From: DAOUMU01 sp034409055
GTDB taxonomy: Bacteria; Chloroflexota; Anaerolineae; 4572-78; J111
Length of the DNA: 16,978 bases
Assembly (NCBI GenBank): GCA_034409055.1
Contig: DAOUMU010000514.1
Span: 1 to 16,978, forward strand
Direction of reading: 5' to 3'
This document shows positions 7,466 through 14,714 of the stretch, piece by piece; position 1 is the first letter of the stretch; each line of letters opens with the position of its first letter. A program made the position numbers and the translations under genes. The notes beneath the pieces are model-generated. The model ran no database searches. It was not told the DNA's origin and worked only from the letters and a program-made list of their open reading frames with translations.

Positions 7466-7494
7466 GAGACTCAGTAGACCCAAATTTGCTCTAG
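7466..7494. repeat. 29-bp repeat, inverted copy at 10551-10579
   Basis: Its reverse complement matches 10551-10579 at 26 of 29 positions by hand alignment (core CTAGAGCAAATTTGG and TACTGAGTCT). The two copies flank the methyltransferase gene in opposite orientation. The 10551 copy is one arm of the element at 10478-10578, so this copy looks like a solo arm. Confidence 0.75.
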
Positions 7495-7498
7495 GTTC

Positions 7499-7643
7499 TG
7501 TTGACATTTGTCCAAAAATGTCATTCCGAGGAGCGCAGCGACGAGGAATCTCCAGCAACGAGGACAAATTCAAGGCGAAATAGGAGATTCTTCGCTCCCT
7601 GTGGTCGCTCACGCCAGGCGTGACATAATCCGAAATGTCAACA
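7499..7643. mobile_element. 145-bp MITE/REP-like element with 11-bp perfect terminal inverted repeats
   Basis: The element begins TGTTGACATTT (7499-7509) and ends AAATGTCAACA (7633-7643), a perfect 11-bp inverted repeat. Inside, TGTCATTCCGAGGAGCGCAG and GACGAGGAATCT near the left are roughly mirrored by AGATTCTTCGCTCC and GCGTGACA on the right, giving a large imperfect fold. This ATTCCGAGGAGCG...GAGGAATCT type of spacer repeat is widespread in bacteria. No protein is encoded, and no target-site duplication was found. Confidence 0.55.
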
Positions 7644-7718
7644 CGCCCTAGGCAGTTCCGAAAAAATACCTGTGCCCGTCTGTGCCCTGTGGGTAGTACG
7701 GGTAATTATCCCAATCTG

Positions 7719-7782
7719 CGTAAAACGTAATTCGTAAAACGTAAGAAAAGACTATTTACGCTTCACGTTTTACGTTTTACGC
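7719..7782. repeat. CGTAAAACGT/ACGTTTTACG inverted-repeat block
   Basis: Two left-arm units CGTAAAACGTAA are followed after about ten bases by ACGTTTTACGTTTTACG in opposite orientation, so the block can fold into a long imperfect hairpin. The same decamer recurs at 7861-7938, 12855-12892 and after 16890. Confidence 0.8.
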
Positions 7783-7801
7783 CCTACAATCCTAAAGTGT
7801 C

Positions 7802-7829
7802 TGGGACGATTTAAATTTCGGAACTCCCT
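7802..7829. repeat. 28-bp repeat, left copy of the pair bracketing the BREX-like island
   Basis: Core GATTTAAATTTCGGAACTCC. Its reverse complement matches 16853-16880 at 27 of 28 positions, with weaker similarity continuing outward. A partial inverted copy (AGTTCCGAAA) lies nearby at about 7654-7663. Confidence 0.85.
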
Positions 7830-7845
7830 GGCAAATGTTGCCAGG
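7827..7845. promoter_or_regulatory. Perfect 8-bp hairpin upstream of the methyltransferase gene
   Basis: CCTGGCAA and TTGCCAGG pair around the loop ATG. It lies about 125 bp before the methyltransferase start and overlaps the end of the 28-bp repeat. It lacks a U-run, so it may be part of the repeat rather than a terminator; it could also be a dyad operator. Confidence 0.4.
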
Positions 7846-7860
7846 TAAAATACTGTAATG

Positions 7861-7938
7861 CGTAAAACGTAAAATCCACCTCTTGGGCAACCCTTACGTT
7901 TCACGTTTCACGTTTCACGTTTTACGTTTCACGTTTTA
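7861..7938. repeat. CGTAAAACGT / TTTCACG tandem repeat block
   Basis: Begins CGTAAAACGTAAAAT and, after a short gap, has five ACGTTTCACG/ACGTTTTACG-type units in a row ending about 30 bp before the methyltransferase start. Same family as 7719-7782, 12855-12892 and the right end of the window. Confidence 0.8.
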
Positions 7939-7969
7939 CAAAGTTCCTAAACGGTCACAGGAGTAATAA

Positions 7970-10429
7970 ATGCGTAACAACTTAGACGAACTCCGCCACA
8001 TTGAAGGCTTCCCCCTGGGTGAAGACGAAGACCTGCACGCCCTGAGCGACCCGCCCCACTACACCGCCTACCCCAACCCCCACCTGGCCGAGTTCATCGA
8101 AAAGTGGGGCACCCCCTACGACGAAGCCAGCGACGCCTACCACCGCGAACCCTACGTGGCCGACGTGAGCGAAGGCAAAAACGACCCCATCTACAACGCC
8201 CACTCCTACCACACCAAGGTGCCCTACAAAGCCATCATCCCCTTCATCGAGCATTACACCGAGCCGGGCGACATCGTCTTTGACGGCTTTTGCGGCACCG
8301 GTATGACCGGCGTAGCCGCCCAGATGGTGAACCGGCGGGCCATTTTGTGCGACCTCTCCCCCGCCGCCACCTTTATTGCCTATAACTACAACACCCCGGT
8401 GGATGTGCAAGCCTTTGAACGCGAGGCCAAACGGATATTGAAGGAAGTAGAGACCGAGTGTGGCTGGATGTACGAAACCAAACACACCGACGGACGCACC
8501 GGACGTATCAATTACACGGTTTGGAGCGATGTCTTTATCTGCCCCTACTGCGAGAGTGAGATTGTCTTTTGGGATACGGCGGTTGTAGACGGTCGCGTGC
8601 AAAACGAATTTCCTTGCCCAAATTGCAGCGCAAACTTGACCAAGCGGGAACTGAGCCGGGCCACCGAAAGGGTTTGGGACAGTGCCTTAAATGCTGAATT
8701 TGAGCGTGCCCGGCAGCAACCTGTCCTTATCAATTACTCGGTCAAAGGATCAAAAGAAAAACTTGAGAAACGGCCTGATCAGAACGATTTGGCGGTGATT
8801 GAGAAAATTGAGGCTAGTGAGATACCTTACTGGTATCCGATCACCCGCATTGACCGTGATATTGATTTGTGGTACGAGCGGGACTACCGGTCACTGGGCA
8901 TTTATGCCATTCATCACTTTTTTTCCAAACGTAACTTGTGGATGACTGCCTTTTTGTGGAACCGTGTTCGACAAGTGGAAGATGTGCGCCTCCGTAACCA
9001 TCTGCTCTTTTGGCTTCAATCGGTGACAATGGGTTTTTCAAAGCTCAATCGATATTTAAAGAACGCCTTTTCTCAAGTAAACCGGATTTTGAGCGGAACT
9101 TTGTATGTTGGTTCAACGCTTTCGGAAGTAAGTCCGTGGTATGCTCTCACCGGAAAGATAAAGCGGATTGCCAAAGCACCGGGGTTATCAGATGTTGATG
9201 AAGCAGCGATTACATTGCAGACTACGGCAAATATCCCAGCCGTGCCAGATGGCTCATTTGATTATATTTTTACTGATCCCCCATTTGGCAGCAACATCAT
9301 TTATTCAGATTTGAGCATCGTCTGGGAGTCCTGGCTAAAAGTAGCCACAAACACCGATCATGAAGCCGTCGTTCATCGTCGCAAAAAAGAAGGCCACTCG
9401 TTAGATGACTACCGCTCGATGATGACCGCGGCTTTCGCCGAAATGTACCGCATCCTCAAGCCGGGTCGCTGGATTACCGTTGTCTTCCACAACTCTCGCG
9501 CCAGCGTCTGGAACGCCATTCAGGAGGCACTGGCCCGGGCCGGTTTCTTAGTGGCTCAGGTCACGGTGCTGGATAAGCAGCAGGGCTCGTTCAAGCAGGT
9601 TACTGCGGCCGGGGCGGTCAAAAACGATCTGGTCATCAACGCCTACAAGCCTCGCCACAGTTTTATCCAACAATTCACCGCCCAGGCCGGACGCGATCTG
9701 GAAGCGGAATTCGCCCGCCAGCACCTGGAGCAGTTGCCCAAAACCGCCAACATCGAGCGGACCAAAGAGATGCTCTACTCCAAATACCTGGCCTACTACG
9801 TCCAGCACGGCTACCAGGTGGCTTACAACGGCGAGCAGTTCTACCGCGCCCTGCCCCGGTGGGGTTTTGTGGAAGAGGACGGCTACTGGTTCGGCGACGA
9901 GACCCACCTGCAAGCCTACCATCAAGCCCTGGCCGCCGCCGAGCAGGAGACTGCCCCCCAGCCGCCCCTCTTCGTCTTTGACGAACGCAGCGCCATCCAG
10001 TGGCTCAAGCATTTTCTGCACGGCAACCCGTCCACCCTCAGCCAGATCCAGCCGGACTATCTCAAGGCCCTGCAAACCTCCCACGACCTCATCCCCGACC
10101 TGCGCGAACTCCTGGCAGAAAACTTCGGCCAACCGGATCGCCAGGGTCGCTACCACTGGCCCAACCCGCAATTACAGGCCGAGTTGGACCAGGCTCGCCA
10201 CCACCGCCTGCTGCGCCTCTTCAACGACTACCTCAAGCAGGCCCAGGCCGGCCAGCGGCTCAAAGAAGTACGCAAGGAAGCCCTTGTCACCGGCTTCACC
10301 GAGGCATATCGAGAGGGCCGCTTCCAGGATATTTTGACCGTGGGTGGAAAATTACCCAGGCGGTTGTTGGAGGATAATTTGGAGTTGTTTGATTTTGTCG
10401 ATATTGCGGAGGCGAAGGTGGAGGAATAA
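7970..10429 (+). CDS. pglXI: PglXI-type adenine-specific DNA methyltransferase (BREX type 3-like)
   Basis: An 819-residue protein. Methyltransferase motif I is FDGFCGTGMTG (104-114), in an N-terminus typical of this family (GFPLGEDEDLHALSDPPHYTAYPNP). A zinc-ribbon-like set of cysteines follows (C191, C194, C216, C219). The catalytic motif IV is TDPPFG (435-440), with LKPGRWITVVFHN at about 497-508. The long region between motifs I and IV should hold target recognition. The family methylates adenine; in BREX type 3 this marks self DNA for phage exclusion, so the specific role rests on family resemblance and the nearby PglZ. AGGAG six bases before the ATG supports the start. GC content falls sharply at about 8530-9400 (around 42-43% in sampled 60-bp blocks) compared with about 68% in the 5' part, suggesting a mosaic. 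BREX partners BrxC and helicase are not beside it. Confidence 0.82.
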   Translation: MRNNLDELRHIEGFPLGEDEDLHALSDPPHYTAYPNPHLAEFIEKWGTPYDEASDAYHREPYVADVSEGKNDPIYNAHSYHTKVPYKAIIPFIEHYTEPGDIVFDGFCGTGMTGVAAQMVNRRAILCDLSPAATFIAYNYNTPVDVQAFEREAKRILKEVETECGWMYETKHTDGRTGRINYTVWSDVFICPYCESEIVFWDTAVVDGRVQNEFPCPNCSANLTKRELSRATERVWDSALNAEFERARQQPVLINYSVKGSKEKLEKRPDQNDLAVIEKIEASEIPYWYPITRIDRDIDLWYERDYRSLGIYAIHHFFSKRNLWMTAFLWNRVRQVEDVRLRNHLLFWLQSVTMGFSKLNRYLKNAFSQVNRILSGTLYVGSTLSEVSPWYALTGKIKRIAKAPGLSDVDEAAITLQTTANIPAVPDGSFDYIFTDPPFGSNIIYSDLSIVWESWLKVATNTDHEAVVHRRKKEGHSLDDYRSMMTAAFAEMYRILKPGRWITVVFHNSRASVWNAIQEALARAGFLVAQVTVLDKQQGSFKQVTAAGAVKNDLVINAYKPRHSFIQQFTAQAGRDLEAEFARQHLEQLPKTANIERTKEMLYSKYLAYYVQHGYQVAYNGEQFYRALPRWGFVEEDGYWFGDETHLQAYHQALAAAEQETAPQPPLFVFDERSAIQWLKHFLHGNPSTLSQIQPDYLKALQTSHDLIPDLRELLAENFGQPDRQGRYHWPNPQLQAELDQARHHRLLRLFNDYLKQAQAGQRLKEVRKEALVTGFTEAYREGRFQDILTVGGKLPRRLLEDNLELFDFVDIAEAKVEE

Positions 10430-10477
10430 GTCGCACCAAAGGTGCAGAGACAACAGCAATTACCGTTTTAGGTGGCT

Positions 10478-10578
10478 AGTCTCAGTAGATCCAATTTTCA
10501 AGCTCGAAGCGGACCACAGTCCGCGTTTTGGCCGCTGGACTGTAGTCCAGCTAGAGCAAATTTGGATGTACTGAGTCT
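10478..10578. mobile_element. 101-bp MITE/REPIN-like element with imperfect terminal repeats and two hairpins
   Basis: Left end AGTCTCAGTA (10478-10487) and right end TACTGAGTCT (10569-10578) are inverted with one mismatch, and similarity continues inward for over 20 bp. Two perfect hairpins lie inside: GCGGAC/GTCCGC at 10509-10524 and GCTGGACT/AGTCCAGC at 10534-10551. It encodes nothing and sits between the methyltransferase and the amylase-family gene. A solo inverted arm lies at 7466-7494. Confidence 0.65.
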
Positions 10579-10700
10579 AACTTACCGGAAGCTATGGCAA
10601 CTTTTCCGCGGTAAATTAGTTCATCATTCGACAAATCTTGCCTGATGTAACTGAATTTGGAGCTTCCGGAAAGTTCATAACAATAAGGGGAGGAGGTAAA

Positions 10701-12533
10701 ATGATAGACTCGATATGGAGTCCTGAGATCCAAGAGATTATTAGCCAGGCAAAGGAAAAACGTTATAAACAAGTAACTGTTGGCAATAAAATAGTAGAGA
10801 TTCAACTGCCGTTTCCCTCTCCGGGCGACTGGCGAGACCAATGGATTTATTTCATTATGCTGGATCGGTTTAATAATCCACACGCTCCCCCAAAGCACGC
10901 ACCTTGGGATGGTCGGCATGATGATTTTCAAGGCGGTACTTTTGAGGGAGTCCGCACCAAATTGGATTATTTGAAAGCCCTGGGTGTTGGTGCCATTTGG
11001 TTGACGCCTGTCATAAAGAACTGTCCCAAGCAACCCGGTACTTATCACGGCTACGGGTTTCAAAACTTGCTGGCCGTTGATCCCCGTTTTGGGACTGAAG
11101 AGGAACTGCAAAACCTTGTGTATGAGGCCCATGCCAGGGATATGTACGTTATCTTTGATGTCGTCCTCAATCATACCGGGGATGTATTTGCATATCAGGG
11201 ACTTGGTTCTGAGGCCGACTGGTTAAAAGATGGGGTATATCCCATTAACTGGCGAGATGAAAACGGGAGAGGCCGAACTGATTGGACTGAAGGCCCGGCT
11301 GATTGTCCTTTGGATGCCGCTGTTTGGCCCAGGGAATTACGCCAAAATAAATATTTCCGCAGGAAAGGAAAAGGCGGTGAACTTGGAGGCGATTTTGAGA
11401 CCTTGAAGGAGCTTGTGACAGAGTATAAGGACGATATGGGGTATTATCCGGTTCGAGATATATTGATTAAGGCGTATCAATATCTTATGGCCAAATTTGA
11501 TGTCGATGGTTTCAGAATCGACACCCTGAAGTACGTCAAAGAAGATTTTGCCAGAATTTTTGGGAATGCCATGCGGGAATTTGCCCTTAGTATTGGTAAG
11601 AAAAACTTTTTCACATTTGGTGAGGTATGGGATAACGAAGAAAGGATTACCGCCTACATCGGGCGGCATGCCTCAAAACCGGAAGATCTGGTCGGTGTTG
11701 ACGCAGCCTTAGATTTTCCACTTTTCTACTCGATTCCTGGTATGATCAAAGGCATCGAACCGCCCCAAGATCGAACCTTCACCCCCCTGGAACTAGCTCA
11801 CATCTTCGAACATAGAAAGGAAATACAAAAGAATCATCTGAGTTCTCACGGAGAAGCCAGCAAATATTTTGTAACCTTTCTTGATAATCACGATCAACAC
11901 CATCGTTTCTACTATGCTTCACCTAATAACCCCCATAAATACGATGACCAGGTTTCTATGGGGGTCGGCTTTCTATTTTCACTCCAGGGTATTCCTTGTC
12001 TTTATTACGGTACCGAACAAGGACTACACGGGGCCGGGGATGATGACAAATACGTTCGTGAAGCCTTGTGGGGCCAGCCGAATGCCTTTGACCAAAACCA
12101 TCCGTTCTTTAAGGCGGTACAGGCCATCTCCGGGGTTCACGCCGGCCAACCTGCACTTCGGTATGGACGGCAATACTTCAGAGAAATTTCCGGCGATGGG
12201 ATTAACTTCGGTATCTCCCCCTACCGGCCTGGCGTTTCAGCCCTCTCACGCATCTTGAATGATACAGAGATTGTGATTGTGATCAATACCCAAACCGAAG
12301 CTAACTGGATAGGGGACGTAATTGTTGATTTCTTCCTCAATCCGCCCGACACAACTCCCTGGAAAATTCTGTACAGTAACCGGGAAACTGAGGCTGAACA
12401 GCCCGGAGCGATCAGGCACTCTCCTAAAGGGAGCGTGGCGGTCCACAGAATCAATGGGGAAGTAACCGACGGTCCGATTCGGACTATACCAGTGAGTTTG
12501 AAACCTATGGAAATACAGATTTTGGGAAAGTAG
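10701..12533 (+). CDS. GH13 alpha-amylase-family glycoside hydrolase (cytoplasmic)
   Basis: A 610-residue enzyme with all four GH13 signature regions: DVVLNH (153-158), GFRIDTLKY with the nucleophile D274, GEVW with the acid/base E308, and DNHD (395-398) with the transition-state Asp. The barrel starts near residue 48 (WIYFIMLDRF) and a beta-sandwich C-terminal domain closes the protein. No signal peptide is present, so it should act on intracellular alpha-glucans or maltodextrins; the exact substrate is not clear. The frame opens at 10638, but GGAGG four bases before the ATG at 10701 gives the better start. Its GC content is visibly lower than that of PglZ. A carbohydrate enzyme between two BREX-like genes is unexpected and suggests insertion or rearrangement. 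Confidence 0.92.
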   Translation: MIDSIWSPEIQEIISQAKEKRYKQVTVGNKIVEIQLPFPSPGDWRDQWIYFIMLDRFNNPHAPPKHAPWDGRHDDFQGGTFEGVRTKLDYLKALGVGAIWLTPVIKNCPKQPGTYHGYGFQNLLAVDPRFGTEEELQNLVYEAHARDMYVIFDVVLNHTGDVFAYQGLGSEADWLKDGVYPINWRDENGRGRTDWTEGPADCPLDAAVWPRELRQNKYFRRKGKGGELGGDFETLKELVTEYKDDMGYYPVRDILIKAYQYLMAKFDVDGFRIDTLKYVKEDFARIFGNAMREFALSIGKKNFFTFGEVWDNEERITAYIGRHASKPEDLVGVDAALDFPLFYSIPGMIKGIEPPQDRTFTPLELAHIFEHRKEIQKNHLSSHGEASKYFVTFLDNHDQHHRFYYASPNNPHKYDDQVSMGVGFLFSLQGIPCLYYGTEQGLHGAGDDDKYVREALWGQPNAFDQNHPFFKAVQAISGVHAGQPALRYGRQYFREISGDGINFGISPYRPGVSALSRILNDTEIVIVINTQTEANWIGDVIVDFFLNPPDTTPWKILYSNRETEAEQPGAIRHSPKGSVAVHRINGEVTDGPIRTIPVSLKPMEIQILGK

Positions 12534-12552
12534 ATAAAGAATCACTGTGTAA

Positions 12553-12831
12553 ATGATGATTATCACCATCGGCGACACCGTGCAACTGAATACCGGCCAA
12601 ACGGATCAGGGCATTGAGCTAACCAGCCTCTTTGGCCAATCTAACACCGCCGGGATGATCTGGATGCTCTGGAGCGATGTTGGACCCTGGTGACGGCGTT
12701 GGAGTTGGTGGGGGTGGTGGTGACCGACTACGTGAGCAAAGCAGCCCTTATCATCCGTCTAACGGTCAACCAGATCCGGAATTATCAGAAAAGCTCAATC
12801 ATCTTTTGGAAAACATCCCGCTTCCCAATGA
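12553..12831 (+). pseudogene. Degenerate coding fragment (unidentified protein, first copy)
   Basis: A 46-codon frame at 12553-12693 begins MMIITIGDTVQLNTGQTDQG and ends at TGA. A different frame over the same bases continues the likely ancestral reading (RDDLDALERCWTLVTALELV). The segment from about 12630 to 12725 aligns with 13692-13790 at roughly 80% by eye. With no intact frame it is taken as a relic. The IGDTVQL start recalls small SH3-like N-termini of SNF2-type helicases, and a helicase is expected between pglXI and pglZ in BREX type 3, but this link is speculative. The rest of the spacer to 12935 holds only repeats and the antitoxin leader. Confidence 0.45.
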
Positions 12832-12854
12832 CTAATCGCTCTTAACCAAGAATC

Positions 12855-12892
12855 TTACGTTTTACGTTTTACGTCTTACGCTTTACGTTTTA
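12855..12892. repeat. TTACGTTTTACG tandem repeat block
   Basis: Four degenerate units of ACGTTTTACG in a row, 45 bp before the first antitoxin gene. It belongs to the same family as the blocks upstream of the methyltransferase. Confidence 0.8.
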
Positions 12893-12935
12893 TAAACAAA
12901 ATACTAAACTGAGAAGATAGCACCGGAGAGTAATT

Positions 12936-13193
12936 ATGGATATGGTTCAAGTTTCAATAAATTTGCCCCGTGGGGTTTTATCGGCTCTCAAGCAAGACCC
13001 CCCCGGCTTTGTACAAGAGATGCGCCTGGCGGCGGCTGTTAAATGGTACGAGATGCAGCGCGTATCCCAGGCCAAAGCTGCTGAAATCGCGGGTATCTCC
13101 AGAGCGGAGTTCCTTACGGCCCTGGCCAGTTTTGGGGTTTCACCATTTCAATATGAAGCCGATGAAGTCATCCAAGAGGTGAACGGTGGCTGA
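12936..13193 (+). CDS. UPF0175-family antitoxin (module 1)
   Basis: An 85-residue protein. The N-terminal strand (MVQVSINLPRGVLSAL) and the helix-turn-helix-like segment RVSQAKAAEIAGISRAEFLTALASFGVSPF are typical of UPF0175 proteins, which pair with PIN-like DUF3368 toxins. The antitoxin is expected to bind and silence its toxin and may repress the operon. GGAGAG lies about five bases before ATG. Its stop codon overlaps the toxin start by 8 bp, so the two genes form one translationally coupled operon. It sits between two related degenerate fragments. Confidence 0.85.
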   Translation: MDMVQVSINLPRGVLSALKQDPPGFVQEMRLAAAVKWYEMQRVSQAKAAEIAGISRAEFLTALASFGVSPFQYEADEVIQEVNGG

Positions 13194-13683
13194 ACATTGG
13201 GTTCTAAATGCATCACCACTCATCGTACTGGCCCGGATTGGCCGGGAGGATCTGCTGCTGTCCCTGGCCGATCAAATTGTTGTGCCACGAGCAGTGGCCG
13301 CAGAAATTCAGGCCGGCCCGCCCCAGGATCAGGCGCGTCAAGCTCTGGCTGCCGATCGGTTTACCATTGTTGACACACCACCTCCACCGCCAGAACTATT
13401 ATCCTGGGACCTGGGCAGTGGTGAAACGGCAGTGCTATCGTTAGCCATAGCTGAGCCAACGTGGACGGCTATTCTCGATGATGCCGCTGCCCGCAAATGC
13501 GCTCGCAGTTTCTCATTGTCCATCAAAGGAACCCTGGCTATTGTGCTGTTGGCTAAACAGCATGGGTTAATCCCCTCAGCCGCTCAAATCGTTCAAGCGT
13601 TGATTGGGGTAGGCTTCCGCCTTGATGATCGCATCATTCGGGAGGCTCTGGCTCGTACCGTGGGCGAAACCTGGGGACCTTGA
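13186..13683 (+). CDS. DUF3368 PIN-like toxin (module 1)
   Basis: A 165-residue PIN-like putative ribonuclease. The first motif reads VLNASPLIVLARIG, with Asn8 where canonical PIN domains have Asp. Other likely active-site acids are E40, E80 in GSGETAVLSLA and D98/D99 in AILDDAAARKCA, followed by the conserved SIKGTLAIVLLAK. The start is GTG at 13186, supported by AGAGGT five bases upstream and by overlap with the antitoxin. PIN toxins cleave RNA when the antitoxin is lost; whether the Asn variant is active is unknown. No close sequence match to the second toxin is apparent beyond the family motifs. Confidence 0.85.
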   Translation: MAEHWVLNASPLIVLARIGREDLLLSLADQIVVPRAVAAEIQAGPPQDQARQALAADRFTIVDTPPPPPELLSWDLGSGETAVLSLAIAEPTWTAILDDAAARKCARSFSLSIKGTLAIVLLAKQHGLIPSAAQIVQALIGVGFRLDDRIIREALARTVGETWGP

Positions 13684-13691
13684 TTCTAAGA

Positions 13692-13813
13692 GGCTAATTT
13701 GGCCAATCCAACGCCGCTGCGATGATCTGGATGCCCTGGAGCGCCGTCGGACGCTGGTGCCGGATTTGGCGCTGGTGGGGTTGGCGGTGGTGGAGGCTTT
13801 TGGTGATTTGTGA
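13692..13813 (+). pseudogene. Degenerate coding fragment (unidentified protein, second copy)
   Basis: Starts 8 bp after the module 1 toxin stop. One frame reads CDDLDALERRRTLVPDLALVGLAVVEAFGDL and ends at TGA 13813, which looks like the C-terminus of a larger protein with no start in the expected place. It aligns with 12630-12725, including DDLDALER in the same relative frame. Differences in this frame include several silent ones, which favours a coding origin. The parent protein was not recognised. Confidence 0.45.
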
Positions 13814-13848
13814 AATGTTTACGCATTAGGTTTCATACCTTATCAAGC

Positions 13849-13854
13849 TATAAT
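13849..13854 (+). promoter_or_regulatory. Consensus -10 box (TATAAT) upstream of toxin-antitoxin module 2
   Basis: A perfect TATAAT lies 29 bp before the antitoxin ATG, with no clear -35 at 16-18 bp. The short palindrome GGTTTCATACC just upstream could be an operator. Confidence 0.45.
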
Positions 13855-13882
13855 ACCCGTAATCGCCTATGGAGGTAAAATC

Positions 13883-14167
13883 ATGTCTGTTGAAACGATT
13901 ACCCTGCAACTACCCGAAACCCTGGCTCGGGAACTTAGTACGGCCAGCCAGGCATTTTTGCTTAATATTTTTGAACGTGGCCTGCGCGAACTAAAGATTG
14001 AGCAGGCTCTGGAGCAATATCGGCACGGTGGCCTCTCCTTTAGCGCAGCCGCCCAACAGGCCGGAATCTCCCAGAGTGAGCTAGCCCGACAGGCCTATGC
14101 TCGCGGCATCGAACCATCCTTTAGCCCGGAAACGCTGGCCGAAGAACTGGGGAAAGCCGCCCAATGA
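13883..14167 (+). CDS. UPF0175-like antitoxin (module 2)
   Basis: A 94-residue protein with an N-terminal strand (ETITLQLPETLARELS), a helical linker (FLLNIFERGLRELKIEQALEQYRHG) and an HTH-like tail (LSFSAAAQQAGISQSELARQAYARGIEP). This is the arrangement of UPF0175 antitoxins. GGAGG seven bases before ATG decides the start. The stop overlaps the toxin start as ATGA, giving tight coupling. The sequence is clearly diverged from the module 1 antitoxin, so the two modules look independently acquired rather than a fresh duplication. Confidence 0.8.
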   Translation: MSVETITLQLPETLARELSTASQAFLLNIFERGLRELKIEQALEQYRHGGLSFSAAAQQAGISQSELARQAYARGIEPSFSPETLAEELGKAAQ

Positions 14168-14676
14168 ATGTTATCAGCAACGCCGGACCAATCATGGCCC
14201 TGGGCAAACTCAATCGGCTGGAGTTGCTGGCCGATGTGTATGGCCAGGTACAGATAACCCGCGCTGTCTACACCGAGGTAGTTATCCAGGGAATGGCCCG
14301 GGGTGAGCCTGATGCTCTGGTCACCCGCCTATTTTGGCAGCAGCAAGGCTGGCCTATTGTTGATGTTCCGGCTGATGTTCTTGCTGTCTATCAGCCCTCA
14401 GTTATCCTGGGCGTCGGTGAAATCGAGGTCTTGGCCCTGGCGCAGGTTCAGTCTAACCCTCTTGTTTTGCTTGACGACGAACTGGCCCGGACCGAGGCAC
14501 GCCGTTTGAATCTGCCGGTTCGCGGCACGTTAGGGGTGCTGGTACAGGCCTATCATGAACAACATTTAACCTACACTCAACTTGACCTGCTGCTGCAAGA
14601 AATTGGCACCCGTCCAGACATCTGGATTTCGGCCAAACTTTGTCAGCAGATTCTCAACTCCCTGCCGAAGCCGTAA
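14164..14676 (+). CDS. DUF3368 PIN-like toxin (module 2)
   Basis: A 170-residue PIN-like protein. The first motif is VISNAGPIMALGKL, with Asn6 in place of the usual Asp; further likely active-site acids are E38, E86 in GVGEIEVLALA and D104/D105 in VLLDDELARTEA, followed by LPVRGTLGVLVQAY. It is expected to act as a ribonuclease toxin held in check by the preceding antitoxin. It ends 38 bp before the PglZ start, so read-through from this module into pglZ is likely. No terminator was seen between them. Confidence 0.85.
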   Translation: MNVISNAGPIMALGKLNRLELLADVYGQVQITRAVYTEVVIQGMARGEPDALVTRLFWQQQGWPIVDVPADVLAVYQPSVILGVGEIEVLALAQVQSNPLVLLDDELARTEARRLNLPVRGTLGVLVQAYHEQHLTYTQLDLLLQEIGTRPDIWISAKLCQQILNSLPKP

Positions 14677-14714
14677 CAGTATGACACGATTAACCACAGA
14701 GACGAGGTAACTCA

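Larger units (their letters stand above)
7362..7969. other. Gene-free spacer rich in repeats and hairpins
   Basis: About 600 bp separate the leftward regulator from the rightward methyltransferase. No credible coding frame was seen. The spacer contains a 29-bp repeat at 7466-7494, a 145-bp element with terminal inverted repeats at 7499-7643, a CGTAAAACGT inverted-repeat block at 7719-7782, a 28-bp repeat at 7802-7829 with an adjoining hairpin, and a second repeat block at 7861-7938. The promoters for both flanking genes must lie here but are not obvious. Confidence 0.7.

Noticed and set aside
7719..7938. Possible CRISPR array or iteron origin in the CGTAAAACGT blocks
   Set aside because: Units are short, variable and contiguous, without unique spacers of even length, and no cas or replication-initiator gene is near; the same units recur in many spacers here.
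7982..8602. 206-residue minus-strand frame opposite the methyltransferase
   Set aside because: Val/Gly-rich shadow of GC-rich coding DNA; the plus-strand frame has clear catalytic motifs.
9548..10171. 207-residue minus-strand frame opposite the methyltransferase 3' part
   Set aside because: Codon-bias shadow with no start signals or recognisable motifs.
10551..11174. 207-residue minus-strand frame over the amylase 5' end
   Set aside because: Overlaps the well-supported GH13 gene and the MITE-like element; no ribosome-binding site.
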